A program made the translations under genes and the position numbers. The notes under the pieces are model-generated. The model ran no database searches, was not told where the DNA came from, and saw nothing but the letters and a program-made list of their open reading frames with translations. 41,415 nt of DNA, taken from the NCBI RefSeq assembly GCF_000420845.1, contig NZ_ATVS01000031.1, positions 1 to 41,415 on the forward strand. Reading direction: 5' to 3'. Origin of the DNA: Butyrivibrio sp. AE3009. Its GTDB lineage: Bacteria; Bacillota; Clostridia; Lachnospirales; Lachnospiraceae. This document shows, one piece after another, positions 6,830 to 17,576 of the stretch (within the stretch, counting starts at the first letter, position 1; each line of letters starts with the position of its first letter).

Positions 6830-7619
6830 ATTATTTAAAAGAGCAGCTGTTGCAGCTTTAACAGCAATCGTTCTTTTTGCCGGCATGCCTGCTAAATCCG
6901 TAAAGGCTGCAGAAGCAGCTCCTGTTCGCACAGTGGCAGAATTATCAGGATTGCCTGACAATCAGAAGATTGTATATAAGCTTAAGATTGAGAAAACAAA
7001 AGCAACCGACGGACAGATCGCAGTTTTATACGATCCCGAAGTGCTTAGCCTTGCTAAGAGCAGTGTAAACGGAATTTTTAGAGAGAGCGACGTAAACAAG
7101 AACTACACAGACGGCGATGAGACAGGACTTTCTATCGCATTTGTAGGCGACAATGCAGTTAAGGCTGACAGAACACTTCTGACACTTACCTTCAATGTTG
7201 CAAAGGGACTCGTAGCTCAGGATACAGTTATCAAGACCAAAGTTATCACACTTAACAATGAAGACGAAGTTCTTCTTGAAGATGTGACAATCGAGGACAC
7301 CTTCAATGTAGGTAAAGGAAATATCATCGATCCTACGCTTGAGTATGTAAGCCAGACAATCCTCGGCGCAAAGGTTTTTTGGACCAGGGATGACAATGCT
7401 GACGGATTCCTTATTTATCGCAGAACAGGCAAGAATGGTGAGTTCGTTCAGGTTGGAGATGTAGGTAACAGAAGATCATTCTATGATTCCAAGGTTGCCA
7501 ACAGAACAACATATTATTACAAGGTTGTTGCATACCAGAAAAACGGTGATGAGATTATTTACTCAAAAGAGTCAAACATCAAGTTTGTAACAATTGTAAA
7601 ACTCTTCGGAATTTTCTAA
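6822..7619 (+). CDS. Secreted cohesin-like plus fibronectin type III protein
   Basis: 265 residues; its ATG lies 8 nt inside the protease gene, with AGGAGG just upstream, so the two are probably translationally coupled. Residues 1-30 form a signal peptide. Residues ~46-165 follow the cohesin pattern: GQIAVLYDPEVLSL, a glycine-rich middle (DETGLSIAFVGDNAVKADRTLLTLTFNVAKG) and closing strands. Residues ~172-255 form an Fn3 domain (AKVFWTRDDNADGFLIYRR...YYYKVVAYQ). The C-terminus ends in a short hydrophobic run, and no sortase or SLH anchor is visible. Since the preceding protease carries a dockerin, the simplest reading is a dedicated binding partner. The cohesin call rests on pattern alone. 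An alternative is a generic cellulosome-anchor-like carbohydrate or protein binder. Confidence 0.7.
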   Translation: MNKLFKRAAVAALTAIVLFAGMPAKSVKAAEAAPVRTVAELSGLPDNQKIVYKLKIEKTKATDGQIAVLYDPEVLSLAKSSVNGIFRESDVNKNYTDGDETGLSIAFVGDNAVKADRTLLTLTFNVAKGLVAQDTVIKTKVITLNNEDEVLLEDVTIEDTFNVGKGNIIDPTLEYVSQTILGAKVFWTRDDNADGFLIYRRTGKNGEFVQVGDVGNRRSFYDSKVANRTTYYYKVVAYQKNGDEIIYSKESNIKFVTIVKLFGIF

Positions 7620-7642
7620 TCTGATTTATCCGTAAAGATTAT

Positions 7643-7680
7643 AAAAGGGCTTGTCTCTGAATAGGAGGCAGGCCCTTTTT
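7643..7680 (+). terminator. Intrinsic terminator closing the protease-cohesin cassette
   Basis: aaaagggcttgtctc pairs with gaggcaggccctttt and a T-run follows, 24 bp after the cohesin-like stop. It separates the cassette from the heat-shock operon. Confidence 0.85.
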
Positions 7681-7734
7681 GCGGCGTTTTAGACAATAAA
7701 CATTAACTATTTTTTTATAAATACATGGTTGACA

Positions 7735-7762
7735 TTGATAGCCCATAGTGATAATTTATGAT
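7735..7762 (+). promoter_or_regulatory. Promoter of the hrcA-dnaK operon
   Basis: TTGATA (7735-7740), 16 bp, TATGAT (7757-7762) places the start of transcription about 10 bp before the operator. A perfect TTGACA begins at 7729, but its -10 partner would be the weaker TAATTT (7752-7757). Confidence 0.55.
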
Positions 7763-7772
7763 ACAGAAGATG

Positions 7773-7799
7773 TTAGCACTCATATGACGTGAGTGCTAA
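7773..7799 (+). promoter_or_regulatory. CIRCE operator (HrcA-binding site)
   Basis: Exact CIRCE consensus TTAGCACTC-N9-GAGTGCTAA, immediately after the promoter and before hrcA. HrcA dimers bind it to repress the operon until heat or misfolded protein titrates GroEL away (family knowledge). Confidence 0.97.
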
Positions 7800-7865
7800 C
7801 ACATTAAAAAGACTAACATACCTGCCAATGAATTTAAGCGCAAAATGCATAGGAAGGTGAACAAT

Positions 7866-8897
7866 TTGGAACTGGATGAGAGAAAAAGAAAAATACTTCA
7901 TGCCATAGTGAAGAACTACTTAGAGACCGGAGAGCCTGTGGGGAGCCGTACTATTTCCAAGTATACGGATCTTAACCTCAGCTCAGCCACCATCAGGAAC
8001 GAGATGGCGGACCTTGAAGAGATGGGCCTTATACTTCAGCCCCACACTTCAGCCGGACGTATTCCTTCGGATCAGGGCTACAGAGTCTATGTGGATGAGA
8101 TGCTCCGCGACAAGGAAAAAGAAGTGGAGAACATGAAGGAAATGCTCCTTGATAAAGAGGAGAAGCTTGAAAATCTCCTTAAGCAGGTAGCCAAGACACT
8201 GGCTGTGGATACCAACTACGCCACCATGATATCGGCTCCTCAGATCAGGAAGAACAAGCTGAAGTTCATTCAGATCTCCAAGGTTGACGAAGAACACCTT
8301 CTGGCCACCATCGTAATCGAGGGCAACGTGATCAAGAACAAGATCATCGCTGTTGAAGAGGTTCTGGATGATGCCACAATGCTCAAGCTTAACATTCTGC
8401 TGAATACAAGACTTGACGGTCTTGCAGTTGAGGACATCAACCTGGGACTTATAGCAGCAGTCAAGCAGGAAGCCGGAATACACAGCGAGATCATAGGCAA
8501 CGTCATTGATGCAGCTGCCGAGTCCATAACAGCGGATGAGGACCTTCAGATCTACACCAGCGGCACAATGAACATTTTCAAATATCCGGAGCTTACAGAC
8601 AACGCCAAGGCCAGCGAGCTTATAAGTACCTTCGAGGATACCAAGGATCTGTCGAGTATCGTGGAAGGAACCCTTGCCAACGAAGGCGAGGAGACAGGCA
8701 TTCAGGTCTATATCGGCAATGAGACACCGGTTCAGGCCATGAAGGACTGCAGCGTGGTAACCGCCACATATGAGCTGGGCGACGGAATGAAGGGAACCGT
8801 CGGAATCATCGGCCCCAAGCGTATGGATTATGATAAGGTCATCACAACACTTAAGAATATGAGACATGCACTTGATGATTTATATAAAAAGAACTAG
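7866..8897 (+). CDS. hrcA: Heat-inducible transcription repressor HrcA
   Basis: 343 residues from the TTG at 7866, which follows AGGAAGGTG at good spacing and gives the usual N-terminus MELDERKRKIL. The frame is open from an ATG at 7845, but that start would have the ribosome site inside the gene. The N-terminal winged helix (HAIVKNYLETGEPVGSRTI...LSSATIRNEMADLEEMG) binds CIRCE; the rest is the GAF-like and dimerisation region ending in the conserved IIGPKRMDYDKVI. First gene of the hrcA-grpE-dnaK-dnaJ operon, autoregulated by the CIRCE at 7773. Confidence 0.96.
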   Translation: MELDERKRKILHAIVKNYLETGEPVGSRTISKYTDLNLSSATIRNEMADLEEMGLILQPHTSAGRIPSDQGYRVYVDEMLRDKEKEVENMKEMLLDKEEKLENLLKQVAKTLAVDTNYATMISAPQIRKNKLKFIQISKVDEEHLLATIVIEGNVIKNKIIAVEEVLDDATMLKLNILLNTRLDGLAVEDINLGLIAAVKQEAGIHSEIIGNVIDAAAESITADEDLQIYTSGTMNIFKYPELTDNAKASELISTFEDTKDLSSIVEGTLANEGEETGIQVYIGNETPVQAMKDCSVVTATYELGDGMKGTVGIIGPKRMDYDKVITTLKNMRHALDDLYKKN

Positions 8898-8915
8898 CAA
8901 TAGGAGGCAAAGGTT

Positions 8916-9659
8916 TTGGGAAATACAGATAACAAGGCAGCTCATGACAAGAAGAAAACCATGAGTGAAAAAGAGATCCTTGAGAACATAATGGAGGAAC
9001 TCGAGAATGAGGCCAATGAAAAGGCTGGGTCAGAGAAGTCTTCAGGCCAGAAGAGCAAGGATGAGACAGCTGAGGAAGCTGCAGGTAAAGCAGCTGCTGA
9101 GGAAGTAGCCAAGGAAGCGCCCGCAGCAGATAAGGCTCAGGCAGAAGAAACTTCTGATGAAGCATCCGCAGAGGGTGAGGAACCCAAGAAAAAGGGCCTG
9201 TTTGGCAAGAAAGACAAAAAGGATCCCCTTAAGGAGAAAGTTGACGAACTCAATGATAAGCTCATCAGACAGATGGCTGAGTTCGAGAACTTCAGGAAGA
9301 GAACTGACAAGGAGAAGGCTCAGATGTTTGAACAGGGCCAGGGTAACGTCCTTGAGAAGCTTCTTCCCGTTATAGATAACTTTGAGAGAGGCCTTGCGGC
9401 AGTTCCCGAGGAAGAGAAAGAGGGAGCATTCGCAGACGGCATGAACAAGATCTACAAGCAGCTTATCAAGCAGCTGGAGGACCTTGGAGTAACCCCGATT
9501 GAGGCTGTGGGTAAGGAATTCGATCCCAACCTTCACAACGCAGTAATGCAGGTTGAGAGTGCGGAATACGAATCCGGATTTGTTGCACAGGAACTTCAAA
9601 AGGGATATATGTTCCACGACACCGTACTCAGACACAGTATGGTAGCTGTTGCTCAGTAA
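8916..9659 (+). CDS. grpE: DnaK nucleotide-exchange factor GrpE
   Basis: 247 residues from a TTG start preceded by TAGGAGG. Residues ~1-100 are an unusually long low-complexity extension rich in E, A and K, ending in a basic patch (GLFGKKDKKDPLKEK). The GrpE core follows: coiled coil with EFENFRKRTDKEK, then LLPVIDNFERGL, GVTPIEAVGKEFDPNLHNAV and the beta domain ending LRHSMVAVAQ. It resets DnaK by ADP release. It lies 18 bp after hrcA and 68 bp before dnaK. The extension makes it longer than typical ~190-residue GrpE proteins. Confidence 0.95.
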   Translation: MGNTDNKAAHDKKKTMSEKEILENIMEELENEANEKAGSEKSSGQKSKDETAEEAAGKAAAEEVAKEAPAADKAQAEETSDEASAEGEEPKKKGLFGKKDKKDPLKEKVDELNDKLIRQMAEFENFRKRTDKEKAQMFEQGQGNVLEKLLPVIDNFERGLAAVPEEEKEGAFADGMNKIYKQLIKQLEDLGVTPIEAVGKEFDPNLHNAVMQVESAEYESGFVAQELQKGYMFHDTVLRHSMVAVAQ

Positions 9660-9703
9660 GAAATTTAACCGGCGGAGTGGTTCGAATAGATTAAAACATT
9701 TGA

Positions 9704-11611
<1,908 letters not shown>

Positions 11612-11620
11612 CCTTAGTGG

Positions 11621-11626
11621 TATAAT
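11621..11626 (+). promoter_or_regulatory. Isolated TATAAT box between dnaK and dnaJ
   Basis: A perfect TATAAT preceded by TGG lies just after the dnaK stop. No convincing -35 is found at 16-18 bp. It could be a weak extra start for dnaJ; evidence is thin. Confidence 0.25.
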
Positions 11627-11632
11627 ATGTAG

Positions 11633-11670
11633 CATTGCGAAAGCGTCAGCGGAGCAATGTGTATATCACG
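11633..11670. repeat. Stem-loop repeat between dnaK and dnaJ (copy B)
   Basis: cattgc (11633-11638) and gcaatg (11654-11659) bracket gaaagcgtcagcgga, followed by tgtatatca. This matches the layout of copy A at 293-337. It sits in the only sizeable gap (87 bp) between dnaK and dnaJ and could adjust their relative expression. Confidence 0.45.
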
Positions 11671-11698
11671 ATGAGCATAGATGTAGATTAGGAGTAAT

Positions 11699-12883
11699 AT
11701 GGCAGAACAGAAGCGCGATTATTACGAGGTTCTCGGTGTCAGCAAGAGCGCTACCGAGGATGAGATTAAAAAAGCATACAGAGTCCTGGCTAAGAAGTAC
11801 CATCCCGATATGAATCCCGGAGACCAGGCTGCAGCCGATAAATTCAAAGAGGCATCAGAGGCCTATGCAGTTCTTTCCGATCCTGAGAAGAAACGTCAGT
11901 ATGATCAGTTTGGACATGCAGCCTTTGAAGGCGGCGGCAATCCCTTCAGCGGCGGTTTCGATTTTAACGGTGCTGATTTCGGAGATATTTTCGGAGATAT
12001 TTTCGGAGACTTCTTCGGAGGCGGACGAGCAAGAGGCGGAGCAAGAAGTGGTCCCTCCAAGGGGGCTAACCTTCGTGCCAGCGTAAGGATCACCTTCCTG
12101 GAGGCCGTATTTGGCTGTGAGAAGGAGCTGGAGCTTACAATTAAGGATCCATGCCCTACCTGCCACGGCACCGGCGCTAAGCCCGGAACTCAGCCTCAGA
12201 CCTGCTCCAAGTGCGGAGGTAAGGGACAGATTGTCTATACTCAGCAGTCCTTCTTCGGAACAGTCAGAAATGTTCAGACCTGTCCTGAATGTAGCGGAAC
12301 CGGTAAGGTTATCAAGGACAAGTGCAGCGACTGTCACGGCACCGGCTATATCGCCAGCAGGAAGAAGATCAAGGTCACTATTCCCGCAGGTATCGATAAC
12401 GGCCAGAGCGTAAGAATAAGAGATAAGGGTGAGCCCGGCATCAACGGCGGACCAAGAGGAGATCTTCTTGTTGAAGTTGTTGTATCAGATCATCCTATTT
12501 TCCAGAGAGAAGGCTATGATATCTATTCCGTAGTTCCCATGTCCTTTGCTATTGCAACACTTGGTGGAACCGTTATCATAGATACCGTGGATGGCAAGGT
12601 TGCTTATGATGTTAAGCCCGGAACCCAGACAGACACCAGAGTAAGACTTCGTGGCAAGGGTGTTCCTTCACTTCGTGATAAGGAAGTCAGAGGTGACCAT
12701 TATGTGACCCTCGTTGTTCAGGTTCCTGAGAAGATTTCCAAGGAAGCCAAGGAGATTCTTAAGCAGTTCGATGAGAAAACCGGCGATTCCCTTACAGCAG
12801 CTGACCGTATCCTGGGCAGCGACGACAAGGGACCCTCAGACGGATCCGGCGGAAAGAAGAAAAAGGGCTTTTTCGGTAAGTGA
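11699..12883 (+). CDS. dnaJ: Chaperone co-factor DnaJ (Hsp40, type I)
   Basis: 394 residues after TAGGAGTAAT. J domain at residues ~5-70 with the HPD motif at 35-37 ([10 protein letters not shown]), a Gly/Phe-rich linker, then four zinc-binding repeats ([32 protein letters not shown]) and the C-terminal substrate-binding domains. The tail ends in [10 protein letters not shown]. It delivers substrates to DnaK and stimulates its ATPase. The last gene of the CIRCE operon, ending five bases before a 192-bp palindromic element. Confidence 0.97.
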   Translation: MAEQKRDYYEVLGVSKSATEDEIKKAYRVLAKKYHPDMNPGDQAAADKFKEASEAYAVLSDPEKKRQYDQFGHAAFEGGGNPFSGGFDFNGADFGDIFGDIFGDFFGGGRARGGARSGPSKGANLRASVRITFLEAVFGCEKELELTIKDPCPTCHGTGAKPGTQPQTCSKCGGKGQIVYTQQSFFGTVRNVQTCPECSGTGKVIKDKCSDCHGTGYIASRKKIKVTIPAGIDNGQSVRIRDKGEPGINGGPRGDLLVEVVVSDHPIFQREGYDIYSVVPMSFAIATLGGTVIIDTVDGKVAYDVKPGTQTDTRVRLRGKGVPSLRDKEVRGDHYVTLVVQVPEKISKEAKEILKQFDEKTGDSLTAADRILGSDDKGPSDGSGGKKKKGFFGK

Positions 12884-12887
12884 TATG

Positions 12888-13079
12888 AAATCCGCGTATG
12901 ACCTATTTGCAAAAATGCTTGTTTTCGTCTGCGTGGTGATTTACTAAAACTCAAAAATGTGGGAGTGCTTCCTTTCAGCTTCGTTCAGAACAGTCAGCAC
13001 CCCCGCATTTTTTCATTTTGTAAATCATCCTACTCGTCCGAGAACTACGTATTTTTGCAAACAGGTCTTACACGGATTT
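12888..13079. repeat. 192-bp imperfect palindrome containing a terminator
   Basis: The sequence from 12888 (aaatccgcgtatgacctatttgc...) is matched by the reverse complement of the sequence ending at 13079 (aaatccgtgtaagacctgtttgc...) almost continuously through both arms, about 80-90 bases each, with small mismatches and gaps. The central loop is near 12970-12995. The inner stem is the terminator at 12954-13014. It begins five bases after the dnaJ stop and accounts for most of the 333-bp gap before prmA. Size and symmetry resemble a non-autonomous mobile palindrome, but no target duplication is evident. Confidence 0.75.
12954..13014 (+). terminator. Intrinsic terminator of the dnaK operon
   Basis: aaaatgtgggagtgct pairs with agcacccccgcatttt and is followed by Ts. 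It is the innermost part of the palindrome 12888-13079, and because the element is symmetric it may act in both directions. Confidence 0.75.
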
Positions 13080-13216
13080 AAGTTTACATTTATTTAAATG
13101 GTAAAGTTTTGATATATGTGCTATACTTCGTTGGCTGGATTTATATTATACTTATGAGTGTAAAAACGGATTACCGTTTATTAAAACAATCATCAAACTA
13201 TTTGAGGGCTTTAATT

Positions 13217-14254
13217 ATGAAATGGATGCGTTTTAGAGTACGTACAAATGAAGAATCAGAGGATATCATTGTCAGCTACCTTGAGGATATAGGTCTTGAA
13301 GGAGCACAGATTGAGGATAATGCCCCTCTCACTGCCCAGGATAAGGAGCAGATGTTCATTGATGCTCCCGAGCTAGAGCCGGATGAGACTGATACAGGAA
13401 TAGAGAGCGGAGTTGCCTATCTCAATTTTTTCCTTGAGATAGATGATGAGAACATGCTCACAGTTGAGGAGCCTGATGAGGACGGAAACTACGTTAAGGT
13501 TAAGAAGACTCCCGAGGAGATGCAGGCTCAGATCAGGGAGAAGCTGGATGAGCTCAAAGAGTTTTCTGATATCGGAGACGGCACCATATCTGTTGACGTA
13601 ACTGAAGACATTGACTGGATCAATAACTGGAAGCAGTACTTCCACAAATTTTATATAGATGACATCCTTGTTATCCCTTCCTGGGAGAAGGAGAACGAGG
13701 AGGATAAGAATAAGGCAGAGATGGTGCTCCACATCGATCCCGGAACAGCCTTTGGAACCGGTATGCATGAGACCACTCAGCTCTGCATCAGAATGCTCAA
13801 AAAGTATGTAACCCCGGATACAGAGCTTCTGGACGTAGGAACAGGAAGCGGAGTTCTCTCCATCCTTGCCCTTATGTTTGGAGCGAAGCACGCTGTAGGC
13901 ACTGACCTTGATAAGTGTGCAGTTCCGGCTGTAAAAGAGAATATGGAGAACAACGGCATTGCTGCCGACAAGTTCGACATGATGATCGGAAATATCATCG
14001 ATGATAAGCAGGTTCAGGACAAAGTAGGGTACGACAAGTACGATATCGTTGTTGCCAATATTCTGGCCAACGTCCTTGTGCCACTTACCCCTGTCATCCT
14101 TGCGCAGCTTAAGAGCGGCGGAATCTATATTACTTCCGGAATTATCAATACCAAGGAAGAAGAGGTCAAAAAGGCACATCTTGATGCAGGACTTGAGATT
14201 CTCGAGATCCATCATCAGGGCGACTGGGTATCCATCACTTCGAGGAAAAACTGA
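13217..14254 (+). CDS. prmA: Ribosomal protein L11 methyltransferase PrmA
   Basis: 345 residues from the ATG giving MKWMRFRVRTNEES, the normal PrmA N-terminus; the frame is open 36 codons further upstream, but that peptide is not PrmA-like. A weak GAGGG precedes the start. The N-terminal L11-recognition domain (~1-115) is followed by a Rossmann SAM domain with LLDVGTGSGVLSI and the NILANVLVPL motif containing the catalytic N/D-type loop. It trimethylates L11 on the ribosome. It overlaps rsmE by one base (TGATG), so the two are co-translated. Confidence 0.94.
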   Translation: MKWMRFRVRTNEESEDIIVSYLEDIGLEGAQIEDNAPLTAQDKEQMFIDAPELEPDETDTGIESGVAYLNFFLEIDDENMLTVEEPDEDGNYVKVKKTPEEMQAQIREKLDELKEFSDIGDGTISVDVTEDIDWINNWKQYFHKFYIDDILVIPSWEKENEEDKNKAEMVLHIDPGTAFGTGMHETTQLCIRMLKKYVTPDTELLDVGTGSGVLSILALMFGAKHAVGTDLDKCAVPAVKENMENNGIAADKFDMMIGNIIDDKQVQDKVGYDKYDIVVANILANVLVPLTPVILAQLKSGGIYITSGIINTKEEEVKKAHLDAGLEILEIHHQGDWVSITSRKN

Positions 14255-15006
14255 TGTATCATTTCTTTGTGGAAAGCAGCCAGCTCACACCGGATTATAA
14301 GAAGGTGGAGATAACAGGCGCAGATTACAATCATATAGCCCATGTCCTTCGTATGAAGGCCGGGGAGCAGTTTTCCGTCAGCATCAGAGATGATGAGGAG
14401 GGAAAAGAGCTTTTTTACGAGATAGAAGAAATAGACGACAGCCATGTAATAGGTAACCTCTGCTTCGTTGAAGAAGTGGGGAACGAGCTGCCTTCAAGGA
14501 TCTATCTGTTTCAGGGACTTCCCAAGGTTGATAAGATGGAACTTATCATTCAGAAGGCTGTGGAGCTTGGCGCCTATCAGATAATCCCCATGGCCAGCAA
14601 GAGATGTGTTGTTAAGCTGGATGAGAAAAAGGCTCAGTCCAAGATCAAACGCTGGCAGGCTATCTCCGAGGCAGCGGCCAAGCAGAGTAAGAGAGCTATT
14701 ATCCCTGAGGTCGCTATGCCAATGACCATGAAGCAGGCAGTGGAATTTTGCAAGGACATGGCTGTAAAGCTCATTCCCTATGAGAATGCAGAGCACATCG
14801 ATGAGACCAAGAAGCTCATAGAGGGAATAAAGCCCGGACAGGACATAGCCGTTTTTATCGGCCCTGAAGGAGGATTTTCCGATGAGGAGATAGAGCTCTG
14901 CAGAAATAACGATATTAAACCCATAACACTTGGAAAGAGAATCCTCAGAACAGAAACTGCGGGATTCACTATCATTTCCTGGCTTATGTATCATCTCGAG
15001 GGATGA
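14254..15006 (+). CDS. rsmE: 16S rRNA m3U1498 methyltransferase RsmE
   Basis: 250 residues. An N-terminal PUA-like domain (HIAHVLRMKAGEQ region) is followed by a SPOUT trefoil-knot domain with the characteristic FIGPEGGFSDEEI and LGKRILRTETA motifs that bind SAM. It methylates U1498 in helix 44 of 16S rRNA. It starts within the prmA stop codon. The prmA-rsmE pair after dnaJ is a common order in Firmicutes. Confidence 0.95.
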   Translation: MYHFFVESSQLTPDYKKVEITGADYNHIAHVLRMKAGEQFSVSIRDDEEGKELFYEIEEIDDSHVIGNLCFVEEVGNELPSRIYLFQGLPKVDKMELIIQKAVELGAYQIIPMASKRCVVKLDEKKAQSKIKRWQAISEAAAKQSKRAIIPEVAMPMTMKQAVEFCKDMAVKLIPYENAEHIDETKKLIEGIKPGQDIAVFIGPEGGFSDEEIELCRNNDIKPITLGKRILRTETAGFTIISWLMYHLEG

Positions 15007-15064
15007 CATAGCCAAAAAGGGTAACGATACAATTTAAATCATCATTACAAGGAATATTACAGCA

Positions 15065-16222
15065 ATGGAAGCATATTTAGACAATTCAGCAACCACGAGA
15101 GTCTTCGATGAAGTCGCAGACCTGGTGGTTAAGGTTATGACAGAAGAATACGGCAATCCTTCCAGCGTCCATCATATGGGACATATGGCCTACGACAGGG
15201 TTAACGGCGCCAGGGAGACTATAGCAGCCACCTTGAAGTGCGAGCCCTCAGAGATTCTTTTTACCTCCGGAGGAACGGAGTCAGACAACACAGCAATAAT
15301 CGGTGTGGCAAGGGCTAACAAGTGGCGTGGCAAGCATATTATCACCACCTCTGTTGAGCATCCTGCGGTATATGAGACCTGCGGATATCTGGAAAAAGAG
15401 GGCTTTGAGATAACCTATCTTCCTGTTAATGAGGAAGGTGTCATCAGCCTTGAGGATCTGAAAAATGCCATCAGGAAGGACACGATCCTTGTTTCGATGA
15501 TGTTTGTTAACAACGAGATAGGCTCTGTGATGCCCATAGAAGAGGCAGGTAAGCTGATCAAATCCATTAACCCCGACACCTACTTCCACGTAGATGCGGT
15601 GCAGGCCTATGGTAAGCTTCAGATAAGACCAAGAAGAATGAATATCGATCTTCTTGCTGTCAGCAGCCACAAGATCCACGGCCCCAAGGGAATCGGCTTT
15701 TTGTATATCAAAAAGGGAACCAAGATCACTCCCATCAACTACGGCGGAGGTCAGCAAAAGGGCATGAGATCCGGCACCGAGAACGTGCCCGGAATCGCAG
15801 GAATGGCCCTGGCTGCCAAAATGTGCGACGAACATCTTAAGGCAGAGAAGGACAAGCTCTATGAGCTCAAAGAGTATCTTGTGAAGTCGCTTAATGATAA
15901 GCTGACCGACATCAAGATCAACGGCCCCAAAGGAAGAGACGGAGCGCCCCATATCGTGAGCGTATCCATCAGAGGCCTGGCAGCCGAGACCATACTTAAT
16001 ATGCTCAGCAGCAAGGGAATCTACGTGTCGGCAGGAAGCGCCTGCGCCTCCAATAATCCGCACATTTCAGGCACTCTTCAGTCCATCGGTCTTGAAAGTG
16101 ACTTGCTTGAATCCACAATCCGTATTAGTATGTCATTCATGACTACCAAAGAGGAACTTGATCTTCTTGTGGATACCCTTAGCGAGCAGGTGGATACCAT
16201 GAGACAGTTCTACAGACACTGA
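15065..16222 (+). CDS. Cysteine desulfurase (NifS/IscS family), probable ThiI partner
   Basis: 385 residues. Class V aminotransferase fold with the PLP lysine K203 (SSHKIHGPKG), the substrate-binding HVDAVQ segment, and catalytic C327 in SAGSACAS. It takes sulfur from cysteine as a persulfide and hands it on. It is 35 bp upstream of thiI; in Firmicutes such pairs (for example B. subtilis NifZ-ThiI) supply sulfur for 4-thiouridine in tRNA. This assigns the partner by context; a role in Fe-S assembly is not excluded. Confidence 0.92.
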   Translation: MEAYLDNSATTRVFDEVADLVVKVMTEEYGNPSSVHHMGHMAYDRVNGARETIAATLKCEPSEILFTSGGTESDNTAIIGVARANKWRGKHIITTSVEHPAVYETCGYLEKEGFEITYLPVNEEGVISLEDLKNAIRKDTILVSMMFVNNEIGSVMPIEEAGKLIKSINPDTYFHVDAVQAYGKLQIRPRRMNIDLLAVSSHKIHGPKGIGFLYIKKGTKITPINYGGGQQKGMRSGTENVPGIAGMALAAKMCDEHLKAEKDKLYELKEYLVKSLNDKLTDIKINGPKGRDGAPHIVSVSIRGLAAETILNMLSSKGIYVSAGSACASNNPHISGTLQSIGLESDLLESTIRISMSFMTTKEELDLLVDTLSEQVDTMRQFYRH

Positions 16223-16257
16223 TACATTAGTTTTTTTATAAAAAAGAGGATTAAAAT

Positions 16258-17454
16258 ATGCAGTACCATGCTTTTATCATCAAGTACGCCGAGATCGGCT
16301 TAAAGGGAAAAAACAGATACGTCTTCGAGGATGCTCTTGTTAAGCAGCTTAAGAGAGTTCTTGAAAAGTGCGACGGAACCTTCAATATTTCCAAGGTTGC
16401 CGGAAGAGTATACATCGAGGCTGAGGACTTTGACTTTGACGAGACTGTAGGCGCTCTTCAGACCGTATTTGGCGTAACCGGAATCGCTCCTGCGGTTACC
16501 ATTAAGAGAGACAATGAGAATCACCTTCCGGATCTGGAGGGAACAGCTCAGGCTGTAATTGATTTTATAGCCGGAGTATATCCGGACAAGAACAAGACCT
16601 TCAAGGTAAAATGCCGCCGTGTTGACAAGAGCTATCCTCTTGATTCCATGGAGATGGCAGCAGCTCTTGGCGGCAAGATCCTTGATGCTTATCCGGAGAT
16701 GAAGGTTGACGTTCATAATCCTGAGGTTCTTATCAATGTAGAGATCAGAGAGAAGCTCAATATCTTCTCAGAGGTTATCCCCGGGCCCGGCGGAATGCCG
16801 ATAGGAACTGCAGGTAAGGCAATGCTTCTTTTGTCGGGAGGAATTGATTCTCCTGTTGCGGGCTATATGATCGCCAAGAGAGGTGTTGATATTGAGGCTG
16901 TATACTTCAATGCTCCCCCTTACACCAGCGAGATGGCCAAGCAGAAGGTAGTTGATCTTGCCAAGGTTATTTCCAAGTACACAGGAAGCGTCAAGCTTCA
17001 TGTCATCAACTTTACCGACATTCAGATGTACATCTATAAGACCTGTCCTCATGACGAGCTTACTATCATCATGAGAAGATATATGATGAGAATCGCTGAT
17101 ATGCTTGCCAATAAGTCAGGCTGCATGGGACTTGTAACCGGAGAGAGCATCGGACAGGTGGCATCTCAGACTATGCCTTCACTTATGTGCACAGGAGAAG
17201 TTGTTACCGATATGCCTGTTTACAGACCGCTCATTGCCTTTGATAAGCAGGACATCGTTGATATTTCGTTAAAAATCGATGCGTACGAGACTTCAATCCT
17301 TCCCTACGAGGACTGCTGCACGATCTTCGTTGCCAAGCACCCTGTAACCAAGCCAAGAGCTGACATTATCAGAAGGCACGAGGAGCTTCTGGCCGAGAAG
17401 ATCGACGAACTGGTTCAGACTGCGATTGACACTGATGAAGTAATAGAACTGTAA
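16258..17454 (+). CDS. thiI: tRNA uridine 4-sulfurtransferase ThiI
   Basis: 398 residues after AGAGGATTAAAAT. N-terminal ferredoxin-like and THUMP domains (~1-165) lead into a PP-loop ATP pyrophosphatase with LLLSGGIDSPVAGYM, followed by the tRNA-binding TGESIGQVASQT segment. It activates U8 of tRNA with ATP and receives sulfur from the desulfurase encoded just upstream. There is no C-terminal rhodanese domain, as is usual for the short Firmicutes form, so sulfur must come directly from the desulfurase persulfide. Confidence 0.95.
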   Translation: MQYHAFIIKYAEIGLKGKNRYVFEDALVKQLKRVLEKCDGTFNISKVAGRVYIEAEDFDFDETVGALQTVFGVTGIAPAVTIKRDNENHLPDLEGTAQAVIDFIAGVYPDKNKTFKVKCRRVDKSYPLDSMEMAAALGGKILDAYPEMKVDVHNPEVLINVEIREKLNIFSEVIPGPGGMPIGTAGKAMLLLSGGIDSPVAGYMIAKRGVDIEAVYFNAPPYTSEMAKQKVVDLAKVISKYTGSVKLHVINFTDIQMYIYKTCPHDELTIIMRRYMMRIADMLANKSGCMGLVTGESIGQVASQTMPSLMCTGEVVTDMPVYRPLIAFDKQDIVDISLKIDAYETSILPYEDCCTIFVAKHPVTKPRADIIRRHEELLAEKIDELVQTAIDTDEVIEL

Positions 17455-17503
17455 AAACAAAGCCTAATGAAGATACACTAAAGAAGATATACCTGCCAAT
17501 GGG

Positions 17504-17540
17504 CAAAAAAAGACCATCAACCGATATTGATTGATGGTCT
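17504..17540 (-). terminator. Intrinsic terminator for the HPr-like gene
   Basis: agaccatcaa / ttgatggtct, 10-bp perfect arms (17511-17540), with seven As at 17504-17510, which is a T-tract on the minus strand. It lies between convergent thiI and the HPr-like gene and may serve both. Confidence 0.75.
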
Positions 17541-17576
17541 GGAATATCTTTTTAAAATAGATCTAATCCATAAAGA

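Noticed and set aside
8049..8867. A 272-codon minus-strand frame opposite hrcA
   Set aside because: It arises from the codon bias of hrcA, resembles no protein family and lacks start signals. The same reasoning removes the long frames opposite prmA, the desulfurase gene, the U32 gene, the thioesterase and the PP2C gene.
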